Part shown: positions 6,363-6,733 of the stretch, piece by piece
Layout: each line of letters opens with the position of its first letter
Position numbering within the stretch: position 1 is the first letter of the stretch
Assembly (NCBI GenBank): GCA_024644145.1
Contig: JAHELO010000088.1
Span: forward strand, 1 to 6,733
Source of the DNA: Christiangramia sp.
Lineage (GTDB): Bacteria; Bacteroidota; Bacteroidia; Flavobacteriales; Flavobacteriaceae
Reading direction: 5' to 3'
Length of the DNA stretch: 6,733 nt
The notes under the pieces: generated by a model
The model's input: the letters and a program-made list of their open reading frames with translations, nothing else
What the model was told of the DNA's origin: nothing
Database searches by the model: none
Position numbers and translations under genes: made by a program

Positions 6363-6392
6363 CGAAAGTACAACATATTGGAGTATTGGCAA
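6363..6392 (-). promoter_or_regulatory. probable promoter of the HupE-like gene
   Basis: On the minus strand TTG (plus 6392-6390), a 19-base spacer and TACTTTCG (6370-6363) match the Bacteroidota promoter with one mismatch in the -7 box (TAnnTTTG). The predicted start near 6359 would give a leader of about 22 bases before the ATG at 6337, the same length as predicted for the MarC operon. The TTG belongs to a second box, TATTTTTG (6397-6390), which is an exact -7 match but has no good -33 partner; it could be an alternative upstream start. Confidence 0.5.
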
Positions 6393-6430
6393 AAATACCT
6401 TTTTAGAGGTATTAACATTAAACGTGTTAG

Positions 6431-6733
6431 GATTCTCCTGAATTGAAAAATATTGCTGCATTTTTACAAACCTTAGATTCAGATGGCGATCCCAGGAATG
6501 GAATAAGTATAAATGAAGAAATCGTTGCCGCCATAAGTGTTGAATCAATAGATTTTACTCAGCCTATAGAGCAAACGCTGGGTGAGATCGTCGCCGAGGT
6601 TAATATGGCAACAGGCGCAGCACTGGAGGTTGTATATCCGAAAGAAACAACAGTACATTTGGCTGAAACTACCGGGCAAACTTATGAGCCCACGGTAGAT
6701 GTTTTTCCAAGCTTTATCTCTACTCTGGAATCG
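6431..6733 (+). CDS. fragment of a secreted lipoprotein-like protein, runs off the right edge; start unresolved or 5'-truncated
   Basis: An open frame of 101 codons from just after an in-frame TAG (6428-6430) to the window end. It contains NIAAFLQTLDSDGDPRNGI, then ISVESIDF, then a block around VYPKETTVHLAETT. From memory, this order (LxxFLQTLDxDGxPxNGIxI, IDF, A/T-x-x-HLxxTL) recurs in secreted or surface lipoproteins of marine bacteria, where it follows a signal peptide and roughly 100 residues of N-terminal domain. Here neither is present, and only about 90 bases separate the frame from the divergent HupE-like gene. Possible starts are TTG 6443, which falls inside the motif, or ATG 6603, which would discard it. 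The family-like residues DSPEL continue upstream of the TTG, which favours a 5'-truncated remnant over a complete gene. No promoter match was found for it. The rest lies outside the window. Confidence 0.55.

Noticed and set aside
6179..6406. 75-residue + strand frame overlapping the HupE-like gene and its leader
   Set aside because: It is antisense to a conserved gene and its sequence shows no domain; it also does not join in frame with the lipoprotein-like fragment at 6431.
6351..6548. 65-residue minus-strand frame at the right end
   Set aside because: It overlaps the more convincing + strand frame carrying the LQTLDSDGD motif and would occupy the proposed HupE-gene promoter.
1..6733. A novel defence, mobile or biosynthetic system
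   Set aside because: I found no nuclease, toxin-antitoxin, transposase, integrase, reverse transcriptase, repeat array or tailoring enzyme cluster; gene content is typical of the conserved chromosome of Flavobacteriia.

Overview
The window looks like ordinary chromosome from a Bacteroidota bacterium, most likely a marine Flavobacteriaceae member (Gramella/Christiangramia-like). The evidence is protein content and style (MarC, a DUF3109-type cysteine protein, a flavobacterial-type dCMP deaminase, a HupE/UreJ-like membrane protein, a C-terminal processing peptidase), AT-rich intergenic DNA, few purine-rich Shine-Dalgarno sites, and Bacteroidota-type promoters (TTG, about 19 bases, TAnnTTTG) in front of the transcription units. 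The genus is an inference.

Layout. (1) Bases 1-1243, + strand: the C-terminal 413 codons of a TolB-N-like/TPR regulator whose N terminus lies left of the window. (2) 1240-1809, - strand: a nine-cysteine DUF3109-type protein, with its stop codon overlapping that of the TPR gene. (3) A divergent promoter region (1810-1943) serves this gene and a rightward operon at 1944-3329. That operon holds MarC, a 64-residue two-helix membrane protein and a short TrxR-like flavoprotein without CxxC or an NAD(P)H domain. (4) 3321-6337, - strand: four genes reading leftward, in transcription order a HupE/UreJ-like membrane protein, dCMP deaminase, an S41 C-terminal processing peptidase, and a 100-residue two-helix membrane protein. 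The deaminase and peptidase genes overlap by stop/start. (5) 6431 to the right edge, + strand: an open frame with a recognisable secreted-lipoprotein motif but no convincing start, so either a 5'-truncated remnant or a gene with an unusual start.

How the genes work together. The MarC operon is tightly packed (1-base overlap, then a 4-base gap) and is probably one transcript. The leftward cluster mixes pyrimidine nucleotide metabolism, envelope proteolysis and a putative metal-transport-like membrane protein, so it looks like a housekeeping cluster and not a single pathway. No gap over 300 bases lacks a gene. I see no tRNA, rRNA, CRISPR array, insertion sequence, phage or defence module, and no convincing undescribed system. 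The most distinctive points are the minimal flavoprotein in the MarC operon, the coupled TTG start of the peptidase, an apparently leaderless promoter, and the headless reading frame at the right edge.
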